The notes: generated by a model not told the origin, from the sequence alone. Positions 33,701-44,300 are shown, counted from the first letter of the stretch. The stretch is DNA of 64,000 bases from Amphibalanus amphitrite (GCF_019059575.1 NW_024881615.1:496001-560000); one strand, 5' to 3'. Numbers and translations are program-made.

Positions 33701-35082
33701 TCTTCAGCTCTACACAGTTCATGACATTGCACACAAACACAGTCGGGCTTTGTGTTTTTGTTGACCTAGCTTTTGGTTTGCCCCGCTACCGCCCCAGCCC
33801 TAACTTCCTTTCTCCATCCTCCCCCTCCCCGTCGCCTGGTGTTTGCTGTGCTTTCAACACGGCCATCTTCACCAGCAGCCGTTCTCTTGACGCGACCTAA
33901 TGCCTTACTTCCTGTCCTCTGCCTTCGACTCTGCCTCCCATAGGTCTCCTATCTTACCGATCCCTTCCTCTACCATTCCTTCTTGTTCCCTATATCCTGA
34001 GCACTGAGCAGTACCCGTCCCCCTAACTCTGTAACGTTTCCCACCAGCCTCTATAGCCGACCCTGACCCCGTCCCCTCCCTCCCCTCCTCCCTCCCCCTC
34101 CCCGTCCAGTGGCCGTCCTTCCGCCGTCGCCGACGCCGCGCTCGACTGGTCAGCCTTTGTGTGCGCCGGACGGCCGGGACGGCGCCGGGCCCGGACCCAA
34201 ACTGCCATTGTGTGGAGGGCAGCCCGCTCGACTGCAGCCGCCACGGCCTTAGAGGCCCACGCCTCGTGTTATATGAACTCCACTGGGCGTGTGTGGGGCG
34301 TCTTCATGGCGTGGAGGGGAGGCTACATTAGAGAAATGGGGAAGCTTGTGGGGCGAATGCGTTCGCATTAGCATGTGCTCGTTCAGTAATGATTCAGGGA
34401 AGATTAATGCAACGTCTAACATGAGCACATTAACTTCCGTGCGTGAGAGATCTGGGTCACATGAATATTTTCAATTTCCTTAGATCGGCTTAGTATACCG
34501 CTGCTTAATTGCCGTCTTTCGTGTTATCTGTGCGTGCCGCCCTGTCGGATTTGCATGTTTCATGTGATTTTATGGAGCACTGCACTGCGTTTGAATGTAT
34601 GCCATTCCACCGGCATGTCTCCATTGGGATATACCGTCAGCCCGGTATAATCCCTCCCTATAGCTCCGCCGACCGCCACCCTAGTTAATCCCTCCTCTCC
34701 TCCCCTTCCCCAGAAGATGAGATCGGTCGAGTCTCCTCTCCCTCCCCTTCCCCCTTCAGAAAAAGCTGTCCCTGCTGGGCTTGGCCGCGTGTGACCCTCC
34801 ACCTTCTCTCCTACTCTCTCAGGAGAAGCTGACCCGTCTGGGTCGACCTCTCCTAACCCTCCCCTCTCCTCCTCCACAGGAGAAGCTGTCCCGCCTGGGC
34901 TCGGCCGCGCCGTCCGCCGCCGGTTCAGAGGCGACCCCCGGGGCGCCGGAGCGACCTCCGAGCGCTGCTGGTTCCGAGCCCCTCTCCAGCCGCACCCAGT
35001 CTCCTGTGCCGCGGCCACCCATCGAGGAAGTCATCAGAGAGCGGGAGGAGCTGCGAGCGCGACTCCAGCAGTTCATCGGTAC

Positions 35083-35151
<69 letters not shown>

Positions 35152-36630
35152 AGGGAGGGAGGAAGGGAGAGAGAGAGAGAGAGGGGGGAGGGAGGAGCTG
35201 CGAGCGCGACTCCAGCAGCTCATCGGTATGGGGAGAGAGGGATGGGGTGGGAGGTAGGAGAGGGAGAGAGAGAGAGAGAGGCCTGAGTAGCGAGTCCGGC
35301 TGCAGCAGTTTATCGGTAGGGGGAGGGAAAGAGGGCGGGCGTCTACTGACTATGGGGTGTTTATCTTTGCTGACCATTTGCTGGAGCTGGCAGATAGTTT
35401 CGCTGCGAGTGGATGAATCCTGAAATTATTCTGCTCAAATGGTCCCTCATCATGATGGTCATTTTTCACCCCGATGGAATCATGGTCGTATTGATAACAC
35501 ATGGGCTTTGGGATTGGAACATTGCCCCAACAAATGAGAAGCGATGGTTAGTCTATGAGCTGCTCTCTACGTGATGGACCACTCCCATTATCTCGTGCTG
35601 TGTTCAATTTTTGAAAATGCAAAATTTAGTAGCTCTTTTGCTGGTACTTATCAATAGTTACGACTTTCATTTGTAATCCATGAGTGAGTATCCGTCGTGC
35701 AAGTGACGCTTTGCGTTTTCCTCAATAATTACTTTTGTTCGTGTTCACCAGCGTGATTTACTTATGTTGGTATATGTTAGTCGGTGCCCCTAAACCCTTT
35801 GTCGCTGTTTGATCGCTGCACGGCCGGTGGTCCGCTTTCTTTGGCTCATGTGAGGTCGGTCCAGTGAGACCTGCATTCCCGCAACCACGCGCACTTGTCC
35901 TCTCTTGATAGATTGTCCGTCCCGCTAAATGTTGCGACCGTCCTGAAGCCTATTCTTTGTCTCGGTGCTTTGGCGCTGCCCTTCCCTCACTCGTCGGCAG
36001 TTCTGTGACACTCTCCTGTCTTCAGTTCCGAACTTTCTCCTTGCATTGGCGGTCTATGGATCTCCTGTACCCAGCTCTGTTCTGTAACGTTCCCCTTTTC
36101 CACATTTGTATGACCCGTCCTCTCGTGTGTACAGGCGGCGGCGCCATGGACAGTATTTGACAGTAGACACTTACCGTAGACAGTAGACACTTACCGTAGA
36201 CAGTAGACACTTACCGTAGACAGAAGACACTTCTATAACCCGTCCTCTCGTGTGCACAGGCGGCGGCGCCGTAGACAGTATTAGACAGTAGACAGTAGAC
36301 ACTTACCGTAGACAGAAGACACTTCTATAACCCGTCCTCTCGTGTGCACAGGCGGCGGCGCCGTAGACAGTATTAGACAGTAGACAGTAGACACTTACCG
36401 TAGACAGAAGACACTTATCTAACCGGTCCTCTCATGTGCACAGGCGGCGGCGCCGTGGACCCAGCTGAACACGAGAAGCTGCGCTCAGCCCTGGCGCAGC
36501 TGGAGAAGCGATTCTGCGAGGTCATGAACCAGGTGGCCGCCCTGCGGGAGGAGCGGCAGGGCCTGGAGCACCTCTGTGAACAGCTGCAGGGCGAGACGGA
36601 CACCATCGGTGAGAGCCGGGAGCGGAGAGA

Positions 36631-36704
<74 letters not shown>

Positions 36705-39700
36705 CTGGAGAAAAATACACACCTTCAATGGTCGTGCGTGTTGCTTTGTTTGACGCGCTCTAATTCTCAAATACCGTCCGATTTGTCCGTGCTCGGTTCG
36801 CCCGCTGGGGAGTATTTGTGGTAGATTGTCCATTAGGCTCGTGTCGATACGTTCGAATCCCCGAAAGCCCATTTCTAACCTGTTCCACACGCTGAGCCGA
36901 TCCCATTTGCTATTTGTGTCATTGGTTGGACAAATCTGTGTGCGGACGGCGCTATACATGTATTTGGCCGGCTGACGGCCGCTGGGCGCTGATAGGCGAC
37001 AGCCCGGTGCCAGTGAGTGGGTCCGCCGCGGGCCGCCGCCCCGCTCCGCCGCCCCCATCGGTCGGTCGGACTGGTGACGGACTGACGGCCCGCTGCTCAT
37101 GGCGTGATACCGGAGACGGACCGCCCCGCGAGCACCGTCCGTCAGCCGGCCGGCGAGCGGGCCGAAATTGGAGACGGGACGCCGGCCGCCGGGTCACGAC
37201 GCCGGCCAAATTTACCGACCTGCATGACAGAACTCATGCAGCGGATGAGCTCTAAGTGCGCCCACGGGACGCGGGCGCACGTATTAATTCGGCGGAGACG
37301 CGGCGGCGGCGTAAATCGTGTTAGGGTGAGGGATGCTTCCTGGCTGCGAGGGGCGGTGTGGCCGTGGTGATTGTATTATATACGGGCCATCTACACATAA
37401 TGGTGAGCGGGGCGTGGTAGTAAACATTTCATGCCGAGACCCAATCACAAAGCACGGTATATTGCTACCCAATTTATTCAGGAGAGATAAGGAGGAATTA
37501 ATATTCAATCGTTCCGAGTTGCTGCAGTTATGAGAGTCCGCTATAAATGCAGCGGGTTGTAGATATGTATCTAGTAATTAGAATATGCATTTAATTAGCA
37601 TCCGCTCGCCTATTTCTACTGCTGGCGTGACAAGCGCCAACTCTGCACTATTCATCACCGCGAAATCATAATAGTGGAATCTAGAACGCTTTTGTTTTCA
37701 TTTGATTTCATTTCATCACGTATTCTGAACCATCTCAGCCTGCTCCATCATGACCCGAATTGAACCGGCTCGTCACGAATTCAGCCCTGTGCCGGCCTTT
37801 TTCCGCAAACCACTTGACCTAATCCGTTCAGCGCTGGCCATATGACACTAAATACGGGGAAGCGGACGTGGTACCCATGAGTCTGGACGGCTGACGGTCG
37901 GCCCGGTCCGCGACCGACCACTGAGTGTATTCAAAGCGGTGGCAGCGCCGGGGTCCGGGGAAACTGTCTGCCGTGCCGCTCCGTACTGAAACTGCACGCA
38001 GCCGCCGCCGCCGGGCACTGATCGATCTTCATAAACCGGCGTACCGCAGCGGAATTTATGAATATGAGAGGCCCGAGTGGGTTAATACGGCGGTGTTTAT
38101 ATGCTGCCGCGGCGCCGGCCGATCATGTAGCTAGACAGCCGCGGAGAATTCCCGACAGCGGGCGCAGAATTCGCCGCCAAACAAACTCAGAATGCAAACA
38201 TGTACTAGATTAGTTGCCGTAACTTGCGGTTTAGCTTTCCCCTGTGAGAGGCGGAGTGAACTTTATCATGATTTGGTCGTATTACCAGTCAAAGGCAAAG
38301 GTGAAGCCAATGCTTTTCTGAAAGCAGACACACATCAATGAATGTAAAAGAGTTTTGCATCTGCGTCTAACCGATAGACTGGTGCTTGTCCCTGTTATGT
38401 TCGTGATTCACGGTTCGAGTGAGAGAGAGCTTAAGAGAAACGCGATTTATTTACTGCCGGTGCGAATGGGCCGAGAGAGTCCTCCAACAACTAAACAAGT
38501 ATGGCCAGCGCCACGCCTAGTCGCCCGCGCCAGTCACGCCGCTTGGCGCGCACGATCAGCTGAGCGCCGGCAGGGGCGCTCCCAGGCACACAGAGGTGGG
38601 GCCGCAGAGGCGGTCCAAGTACACACCCCCTATACCCGAACACAACATCCCCCCTCGAGACAACAGTCGTCAAAAACACAAAAACACAACAATGCACGAC
38701 GTTGTCTCACAGTCACTCCTCATACGAGGTCGCACCCCATTGAACTCGGAGCCGACCAGGAGCGCGGCGCTGCCGTCGAGAACGACGCGGGAGAGCGGCG
38801 GCGGCCGTCTCCACCTCGGGTGACCGCACCGGCGACGAGCGGCACACGGCCGGCGCACTAGCGGCGGGTCGGACCGCCCTCTCGGCGGCGACCGCGGTGC
38901 GCGCTGGCGGCGGCGGCGGCGGCGGCTGAGGCGCACCCGCAGCGGGCGGGCGCGGGGCGGACGGAGCCACAGGCGGGGTGGGTTCCGTCAGAAGCGGCCG
39001 GTATGGGCGCAGGTAGCGGCGGTTACGCCACAGGACCCTGCCACTGGCCGTCTTGACGAGGTACGTGCGCCGCTGACCGACGCCCACGATCACTCCGATC
39101 CGGTTCCATCGGCCGGTGGCGGGGTCTTGAAGGTCGACCCGGCTGCCGATCTTGAGCGGTGACAGCCGGCGCGTGCTCTCGTCGTAGCGTCTGACCACCT
39201 GCTCCTGGAGCTCGGCAGCCTTTTCTTCACAGACAGCGGCTGCTCGCTGCCACTCAGGAGCGAAGGCGCGGTGGTGCGTGGGAACACCAGAGCGAAGCGG
39301 GTGACCGAACAGCACCTGTGCCGGCGACCGTCCGTCTGCTCGGGGCGTGTTACGGAGTTCGAGCAGACTTCGGTCCAGTTGGTCCTGGTCGAGCCGGCCC
39401 GATGAGGACGCAGCCAGCACCAGCTTCTTCGCTGTCTTCACGCAGGCCTCCGCGTGCCCGTTAGCGCGCGGGTAGTGCGGTGACGACATCTCATGTCGTA
39501 CGTCCCAGCGCTGGAGGAACCGGCGGAGCGTGCCTGATGCAAACTGGGGTCCGCCGTCTGACCGGAACACGGTCGGGACGCCCGTCTGCGAGAACATCAG
39601 TCGGAGCTGCCGCGTCAGATGGTCCGCCGAGGCCGTGCGGGGACACACTGTGACATACGGCCACCCGGACAGCCGGTCCACGTACACCAGGTACGTGTGT

Positions 39701-42700
39701 CCTCCAGCGGAGAAGTAGTCGGCCGAGACCGACTCGAAGACGCGTGTCGGTGCGCCGTCCTCCTGCCACATCGGCTCCCGGGCGTGGCTGGGCAGGCGCT
39801 GACGGCACTGAGCGCAGGCGGCGACAGTGTCAGCAATCTGCTTGTCGATGCCCGGCCAGTACACACTGAGCCGAGCACGGCGCTTGGTCCTATCAACGCC
39901 CTGGTGTGACTCGTGGAGGTTCTCCAGCACACCGCGTCGGAGGGCGGACGGGATGACCAGTCGAGCGCCGTAGACCACCAGTCCGTCGTCGATGGCCAGC
40001 TGATGGCGCACGCCCCAGTACGCTCGTACTGCAGGGGGCGTCTCGTGCCGGTTCTCTGGGAATCCGGCCAGGATCAGCTCGCTGAGAGTCTGGTACTCGG
40101 TGTCGCGCTCCGCGGCGGCGCGGACTCTCTCCAGTGTGGAGTCGACCAGCGGAGCCAGCTGGGCGCCCTCCTCCGATCGAGCGGAGGCCTGCAGCGCGGC
40201 AATGACGCTGGCGTGCAGCGGGTCGTCCTCGGTGTCCATCGCTCCGTCGTCATCAGCGGCGGGGTCGCTGGTGGGCGCTCGCGAGAGCGCGTCTGGGATC
40301 ACGTGACTCGATCCCTTCTGCCAGCTGGTGGTGAAGCTGTAGGCCAACAACTTCTCTCTCATCCGCTGCAGACGCGGGTTGTCGATCGAGTTGAGCTGCT
40401 TGTAGTTTAGGATGGTCACCAGCGGTCGGTGGTCGACCACCAGGTCGAAGTGGGGCATGCCAGCCAGGTAGACATGGCACTTCTTGCAGGCCCAGAGTAC
40501 AGCAGCCAGCTCCAGCTCGATTACAGCATATCGGCTCTCGGTATCGGTCAGGAACCGTGAACCATACTGGACCACACGCCAGTTCTCTCCGTGCCTCTGG
40601 AGCAGTGCAAAACCCAGTCCTCGGGTTTTAGCAGCGTCCGTCTGTAGCACGGTCGGCAGCTGGGGGTCGAAGAATGCCATCACCGGCGGTGACGACAGCA
40701 CAATCTTGGTGTGCAGAAACGCTGCCTCGTGCTGCTCAGTCCAGCGCCAGACCCGGCGCGACTTGAGGAGGTCTCTGAAGGCCTGAGTCGAGTCAGCCAG
40801 CTCCGGTGTGAGGCCGCTCAGCTGATTCACCAGACCCATGAAGGACTGCAGGTCGGTGACGTTCTCCGGTCTCGGGAAATCAGCGATGGCGCGCGCCTTT
40901 TCATTGTCGGTGGTGTAGCCGGCCGGGGTGATCTTGTAGCCGCAGAATTTGACCTCATTCTGGGCGAACTTGAACTTCAGCGGGTTCAGCGTGATTCCTC
41001 GGTCGTCACAGCGCCGGAGGATTTCGATCACCTGCTGCAGGTGCTGCCGGTACGTCTGTGCCACGGCCAGGATGTCGTCGACAATCTTGACACAGTTTGG
41101 GATGTCGCCGAGCGCGGCATCGCCGCGCCGGTTGTACTCGTCTCCAGACGCACTGCATCCCATCGGACAGCGGACGAACTTGAACCTGCCCCACGGCGTG
41201 ATGAAGCAGGTGAGGTCCTGACTTGACTCAGCGAGCGGCACCTGGAAGTAGCCCATCTTGGCGTCCAGAGTCGACATCCACCGGTGCCCGGCGGGCAGAC
41301 TCGTCACGGCATCGTGAGGAGACCGGCAGGGGTACGTGGGTCGATTCACGTACCGGTTGAGTCCCGTCAGGTCCACGCAGAGTCGAAACCCGGACGGGTT
41401 CTTCGGCACGCACGAAATGGGATGGCACCATTCCGTCGGGTAGTCCACAGGGACGATGACGCCGCGGTCCAGCAGGTCGTCCAGCTGCGCCTTTACCTCG
41501 GCACGCCAGGCGAAGGGGATCGGTCTCGCAGCGGTGACCGACGTCGGACACGCGTCGGGCCGGAGTTCGATCGTCATCGGACCGCCGTCCATGACTCGAA
41601 GAGTCGAATCTTGCCCGAACACACGCGGGAAACACTCCACCAGAGCGGCTGCATGAGCTGCACGGACCGCCTCCGGTGGGTCTGAGTCGCTGTCCCAGGC
41701 CGGCAGCGGACCGCTGAGGCCGGCGGCCGGGCCGGGTCCATCGGCCGGCGGCGCCGGCGCGCCCGTCTCGGTCCCGGTGGCCGGACAGGGCCTGTCACGC
41801 GGCGCCTCATACGGGGCCGAGCGGCCGCTGGCGCTACGAGCGGAGCCGGCAGCGGCCGGCGGTGCAGACGGTGTGACGTCATTAGAGGGTGTGACGTCAC
41901 CAGCGGATGTGACGTCAACAGAGGCCGTGACGTCATCAGCAGGGCGCGGTGCGTCCTCGACGGACCGGATCTGTGCCGGAAAATCCCTCGGCAGAATCCC
42001 CAGCGCCACACAGTCGAACCAGCTGAGTAGCAGGCCAGTCAGCTCCCTGATGACGAACACGGCAGCGGTGGTCGATCGGTCGCCCAGCTCCAGAGTAGCC
42101 CGGAACGACCCGACACAGGTGAGCGGCTGTTTCCCTACTGCTGAAAATGGCTGGCCGATGCAGGGCTCCAACTGCGCTGGTTCCACGCAGATGGAAGACA
42201 GGCTGTCTTCGCCGATGACTGTCGCCTCGGCGCCGGAGTCGGCCCGGGCCGGCACGGTGAACACACCAGCCGGCGTAGACAGTCGGACAGTCACAGTGGG
42301 AGTCGGCCGCGTCGAGATGCCGTTCACGTAGACGTCTCTGATGACACGGCAGATGCGCGGCTCTGACGGCTGCCCCACCGCGGGCCGCGCGCGCTCCGGT
42401 GCTGCGCGCTCGGCGGGGGCAGCGGCGCTCTCGCGCGCCACCTGGGCGCACACCACTGCAAAGTGGCCGCGCTGGCCACACGAGTTGCAGATGGCGCTAG
42501 TAGCGCGGCACGCCGCCGGGTCTGCGTGGGCGGCCCGCCCGCAGCGGCAGCAGCGCGCGCCGGCCGCGCCCGCGGAGCGCCCGCCAGGTTGGGCCGCGGG
42601 GCGCGCCTGGGGGCGGCGCACGCCGGCCGTACCCGCGGAACGCCCGCCGGGTTGGGCCGCGGGGCGCGCATCGCGCGACCTTGAACGGCGGTATGCCGAC

Positions 42701-44300
42701 AGACGGCTCACTGACGCCGTCGGTGAGCGGAGGTCGGAGCAGGTAGCCCGGGCGTTCTCTGACGCACGGCAGATGTCCACCGTCTTCTTGAGGTCCAGCC
42801 CCGGATCCTCCAACAGACGCTTCACCGTCTCCTCGTCCCGCAGGCCACACACAATCTTGTCACGCAGGCGTGAGTCGTAACAGTGTGTGCAAAAGTCGCA
42901 AAATACCGCGAGCTCCTTCACTTCGCACAGAAACTCCTCAAAATTCTCGCCCTGCTCCTGGACACGGGCGTAGAACGCACGGCGGTCGACCAGGACACTG
43001 CGCTGCTTACGGAGATGACTCTCCATTGCGTCTACCACCGCGGAGAGGGGAGAGTCGTCCGCTATCGTCAGTCCATAGCGCAGCACCCGGTGCCAATCTT
43101 CGTCGAGAAGACTGAGAAGGGCAGCTCTCTGGGCAGTGACGGGCAGCGCGGACGCGCCGGTCAGAAGCATGTACCCGTCCAGCTTCTCCCTCCATACAGC
43201 GAAGTCGCGCAGGGATGTGGAGGACGACAGCTGAGGCGCCGGCGTTGCAGCAGCAGGCAGGCGCACGGGCGGGGCGGCAGCCGACGTCCGGGCGGCTGTC
43301 GCCGCCGAGGCATCGTCGGCAGCGACGGTAGCGGGTGGCTGTCGGTCGGCGACCAGTCGCTCCACCATCTGAGTGAGCCGCTCCTCGCGCTGCGCTGAGT
43401 CTCGCTCCCGCTGCGCCGACAGCTCCGCCTGCTGCAGGAGCAGCTGCGTCAGTTTCTCAATGTCACTCATCGTCACAGATCACGGCGCGCTATACACTAA
43501 TCACTGATACACTGATACACTGATCACTGCGCGCACGCACGGAACCATCTACTGACCGCGCCATGTTATGTTCGTGATTCACGGTTCGAGTGAGAGAGAG
43601 CTTAAGAGAAACGCGATTTATTTACTGCCGGTGCGAATGGGCCGAGAGAGTCCTCCAACAACTAAACAAGTATGGCCAGCGCCACGCCTAGTCGCCCGCG
43701 CCAGTCACGCCGCTTGGCGCGCACGATCAGCTGAGCGCCGGCAGGGGCGCTCCCAGGCACACAGAGGTGGGGCCGCAGAGGCGGTCCAAGTACACACCCC
43801 CTATACCCGAACACAACAGTCCCTAGCTCCTCTAAGCAGAGTGATCACCTCCCCTCTGGCCCTGTCTTGCAGGCGACTACATCAGTATGTACCAGGTGCA
43901 GCGTTCGGCGCTGAAGCAGCAGGCTCTGGAGCGGGAGCAGGAGCTGAACACGCTGAACGAGGACCGCCAGCAGCTGCGACAGCAGCTGGCCCAGCTGCAG
44001 CAGCTGGTGTCGCAGCTGATGGGCGGCCAGCAGCCGGCGGCGGGTGCTCCCCCTGCTGTCACGGTCCCGGCGCTGGCGGCCCCGGACAGCGGCACCAGCT
44101 CTCCGGCCGAGCCGACCGCGCCGTCCGCTCCGTCCGAGCCGAGCGGGCCGCCCGCCCCGGCCGAGCCGGCGCGCCAGCAGACCGCCCAGCGCATCCTCTC
44201 GCTGATCGAACAGATCGGCGCCAGCGAGTACGTGGACGGACACGCGGCGCCGCTGCACGTGTGTCAGCACTGCCGCGGCAAACGGGTGCTGAACGTGTAG
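27771..44300 (+). CDS. GOLGA2: Golgin GM130 (GOLGA2), complete, 12 coding exons
   Basis: Cis-Golgi coiled-coil tether that captures COPI vesicles and binds GRASP65. Exons: 27771-27818, 28219-28410, 28649-29080, 30176-30611, 30888-31041, 31295-31829, 32024-32116, 32329-32607, 33558-33635, 34880-35078, 36444-36608, 43873-44300. Phases match throughout and give 1,012 aa, close to the vertebrate length. The N-terminus is short and basic (ADKIASARKLKSYQQKKTK), where the family binds p115. A Pro-rich stretch is followed by long heptad coiled coils with family-typical blocks: QTIGILVAEKTEL, NKQLKQQLQELQDGFITL, EKLRSALAQLEKRF, and GETDTIG joined across the last intron to DYISMYQVQRSALK. The C-terminal part has AQRILSLIEQI and ends KRVLNV, a hydrophobic terminus like that bound by the GRASP PDZ. 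The ATG follows an acceptor-like CAG at 27759, so a 5'UTR intron is likely. The last intron contains a retrotransposon. Confidence 0.92.
29081..30175. other. GOLGA2 intron 3
   Basis: Contains a poly-G run (about 29131-29143). Two similar blocks, ATGCAATGCTCCTTGGCCAG near 29457 and TGCAATGCTCCTGGACCGG near 29560, may be a weak local duplication. No gene is seen. Confidence 0.4.
32608..33557. other. GOLGA2 intron 8
   Basis: No element or gene is recognised. Small open frames have no family resemblance. Confidence 0.35.
34700..34900 (+). repeat. Tandem acceptor copies before GOLGA2 exon 10
   Basis: The polypyrimidine tract, AG and exon start (GAGAAGCTGTCCCGCCTGGG) recur upstream in graded copies. 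Acceptor AGs end at 34713 (weak), 34759, 34822 and 34879 (authentic by phase and position). From 34760 and 34823 the frame is open and in phase into exon 10, adding 40 or 19 codons. Confidence 0.8.
35045..35325 (+). repeat. Tandem donor copies after GOLGA2 exon 10, with GA microsatellite
   Basis: The exon end (coding REELRARLQQFIG) and its donor at 35079 are repeated with donors after 35225 and 35315. A (GA)n tract fills 35087-35183. Extension to the 35225 donor is 147 bp (49 codons) and remains open, encoding an Arg/Glu run. The third copy lies past a stop. Confidence 0.82.
36115..36450 (+). repeat. Tandem acceptor copies before GOLGA2 exon 11
   Basis: TCCTCTCGTGTGCACAG followed by GCGGCGGCGCC is repeated with acceptor AGs ending at 36134, 36259, 36351 and 36443; the last is authentic. 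The two final periods are exactly 92 bp. Between copies run GTAGACAGTAGACACTTACC units. Every decoy leads within about ten codons to an in-frame stop. Confidence 0.9.
36626..36703. repeat. (GA)n microsatellite after GOLGA2 exon 11 donor
   Basis: About 78 nt of nearly pure GA, starting some 17 nt after the splice donor at 36609. Confidence 0.95.
36704..38387. other. Left part of GOLGA2 intron 11
   Basis: Unique-looking DNA with patches of high GC and AT-rich stretches (for example TATGCATTTAATTAGCAT near 37583). No gene or element is recognised up to the retrotransposon target site. Confidence 0.35.
38393..38647 (-). repeat. 3' LTR of the retrotransposon
   Basis: A 255-bp direct repeat identical by eye to 43564-43818. 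It is the 3' LTR because the element reads on the minus strand. Confidence 0.93.
38713..43476 (-). CDS. Gag-Pol polyprotein of the Ty3/Gypsy element
   Basis: Uninterrupted 1,587-aa fused polyprotein. Gag occupies about residues 1-310 and has no separate stop. A zinc knuckle (CNSCGQRGHFAVVC) lies near 330-345, and an aspartic protease with DSGAEATVIG near 412-421. Reverse transcriptase has LDAKMGYFQV near 737 and the VDDI active site near 800. RNase H (TDAA, YAVIELELAAVLW) is near 945-990. Integrase has an HHCC zinc domain ending CAQC and a DDE core: Asp in SADYFS, Asp in RSDGGPQF, Glu in NGHAEA. The order RT-RNaseH-IN is that of Ty3/Gypsy. The C-terminus is Pro/Ala-rich and basic. No inactivating change is visible. 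Start may be Met 1 or Met 3. Confidence 0.93.
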   Translation of the reverse strand: MTMSDIEKLTQLLLQQAELSAQRERDSAQREERLTQMVERLVADRQPPATVAADDASAATAARTSAAAPPVRLPAAATPAPQLSSSTSLRDFAVWREKLDGYMLLTGASALPVTAQRAALLSLLDEDWHRVLRYGLTIADDSPLSAVVDAMESHLRKQRSVLVDRRAFYARVQEQGENFEEFLCEVKELAVFCDFCTHCYDSRLRDKIVCGLRDEETVKRLLEDPGLDLKKTVDICRASENARATCSDLRSPTASVSRLSAYRRSRSRDARPAAQPGGRSAGTAGVRRPQARPAAQPGGRSAGAAGARCCRCGRAAHADPAACRATSAICNSCGQRGHFAVVCAQVARESAAAPAERAAPERARPAVGQPSEPRICRVIRDVYVNGISTRPTPTVTVRLSTPAGVFTVPARADSGAEATVIGEDSLSSICVEPAQLEPCIGQPFSAVGKQPLTCVGSFRATLELGDRSTTAAVFVIRELTGLLLSWFDCVALGILPRDFPAQIRSVEDAPRPADDVTASVDVTSAGDVTPSNDVTPSAPPAAAGSARSASGRSAPYEAPRDRPCPATGTETGAPAPPADGPGPAAGLSGPLPAWDSDSDPPEAVRAAHAAALVECFPRVFGQDSTLRVMDGGPMTIELRPDACPTSVTAARPIPFAWRAEVKAQLDDLLDRGVIVPVDYPTEWCHPISCVPKNPSGFRLCVDLTGLNRYVNRPTYPCRSPHDAVTSLPAGHRWMSTLDAKMGYFQVPLAESSQDLTCFITPWGRFKFVRCPMGCSASGDEYNRRGDAALGDIPNCVKIVDDILAVAQTYRQHLQQVIEILRRCDDRGITLNPLKFKFAQNEVKFCGYKITPAGYTTDNEKARAIADFPRPENVTDLQSFMGLVNQLSGLTPELADSTQAFRDLLKSRRVWRWTEQHEAAFLHTKIVLSSPPVMAFFDPQLPTVLQTDAAKTRGLGFALLQRHGENWRVVQYGSRFLTDTESRYAVIELELAAVLWACKKCHVYLAGMPHFDLVVDHRPLVTILNYKQLNSIDNPRLQRMREKLLAYSFTTSWQKGSSHVIPDALSRAPTSDPAADDDGAMDTEDDPLHASVIAALQASARSEEGAQLAPLVDSTLERVRAAAERDTEYQTLSELILAGFPENRHETPPAVRAYWGVRHQLAIDDGLVVYGARLVIPSALRRGVLENLHESHQGVDRTKRRARLSVYWPGIDKQIADTVAACAQCRQRLPSHAREPMWQEDGAPTRVFESVSADYFSAGGHTYLVYVDRLSGWPYVTVCPRTASADHLTRQLRLMFSQTGVPTVFRSDGGPQFASGTLRRFLQRWDVRHEMSSPHYPRANGHAEACVKTAKKLVLAASSSGRLDQDQLDRSLLELRNTPRADGRSPAQVLFGHPLRSGVPTHHRAFAPEWQRAAAVCEEKAAELQEQVVRRYDESTRRLSPLKIGSRVDLQDPATGRWNRIGVIVGVGQRRTYLVKTASGRVLWRNRRYLRPYRPLLTEPTPPVAPSAPRPPAAGAPQPPPPPPPARTAVAAERAVRPAASAPAVCRSSPVRSPEVETAAAALPRRSRRQRRAPGRLRVQWGATSYEE
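43564..43818 (-). repeat. 5' LTR of the retrotransposon
   Basis: A 255-bp LTR that would carry the element's promoter, transcribed on the minus strand. The primer-binding site lies at 43548-43563. Confidence 0.93.

Larger units (their letters stand above)
38393..43818 (-). mobile_element. Intact Ty3/Gypsy-type LTR retrotransposon in GOLGA2 intron 11
   Basis: A 5,426-bp element inserted antisense to GOLGA2. Two 255-bp LTRs (38393-38647 and 43564-43818) start TGTTATG and end CACAACA on the plus strand. By eye they are identical. A 5-bp target duplication, GTCCC, flanks the element (38388-38392 and 43819-43823). On the minus strand, a primer-binding site starts TGGCGCGGTCAG directly after the 5' LTR (43548-43563). 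A purine tract, GAGGGGGGA (38648-38656), abuts the 3' LTR. One long Gag-Pol frame fills the interior and no env-like frame is seen. Identical LTRs and an open frame imply a very recent insertion. Confidence 0.95.

Noticed and set aside
34819..36720. Ser/Leu- or Arg/Glu-repeat frames in the GA microsatellites
   Set aside because: Simple-sequence translations; only the GOLGA2 exons in between are supported.
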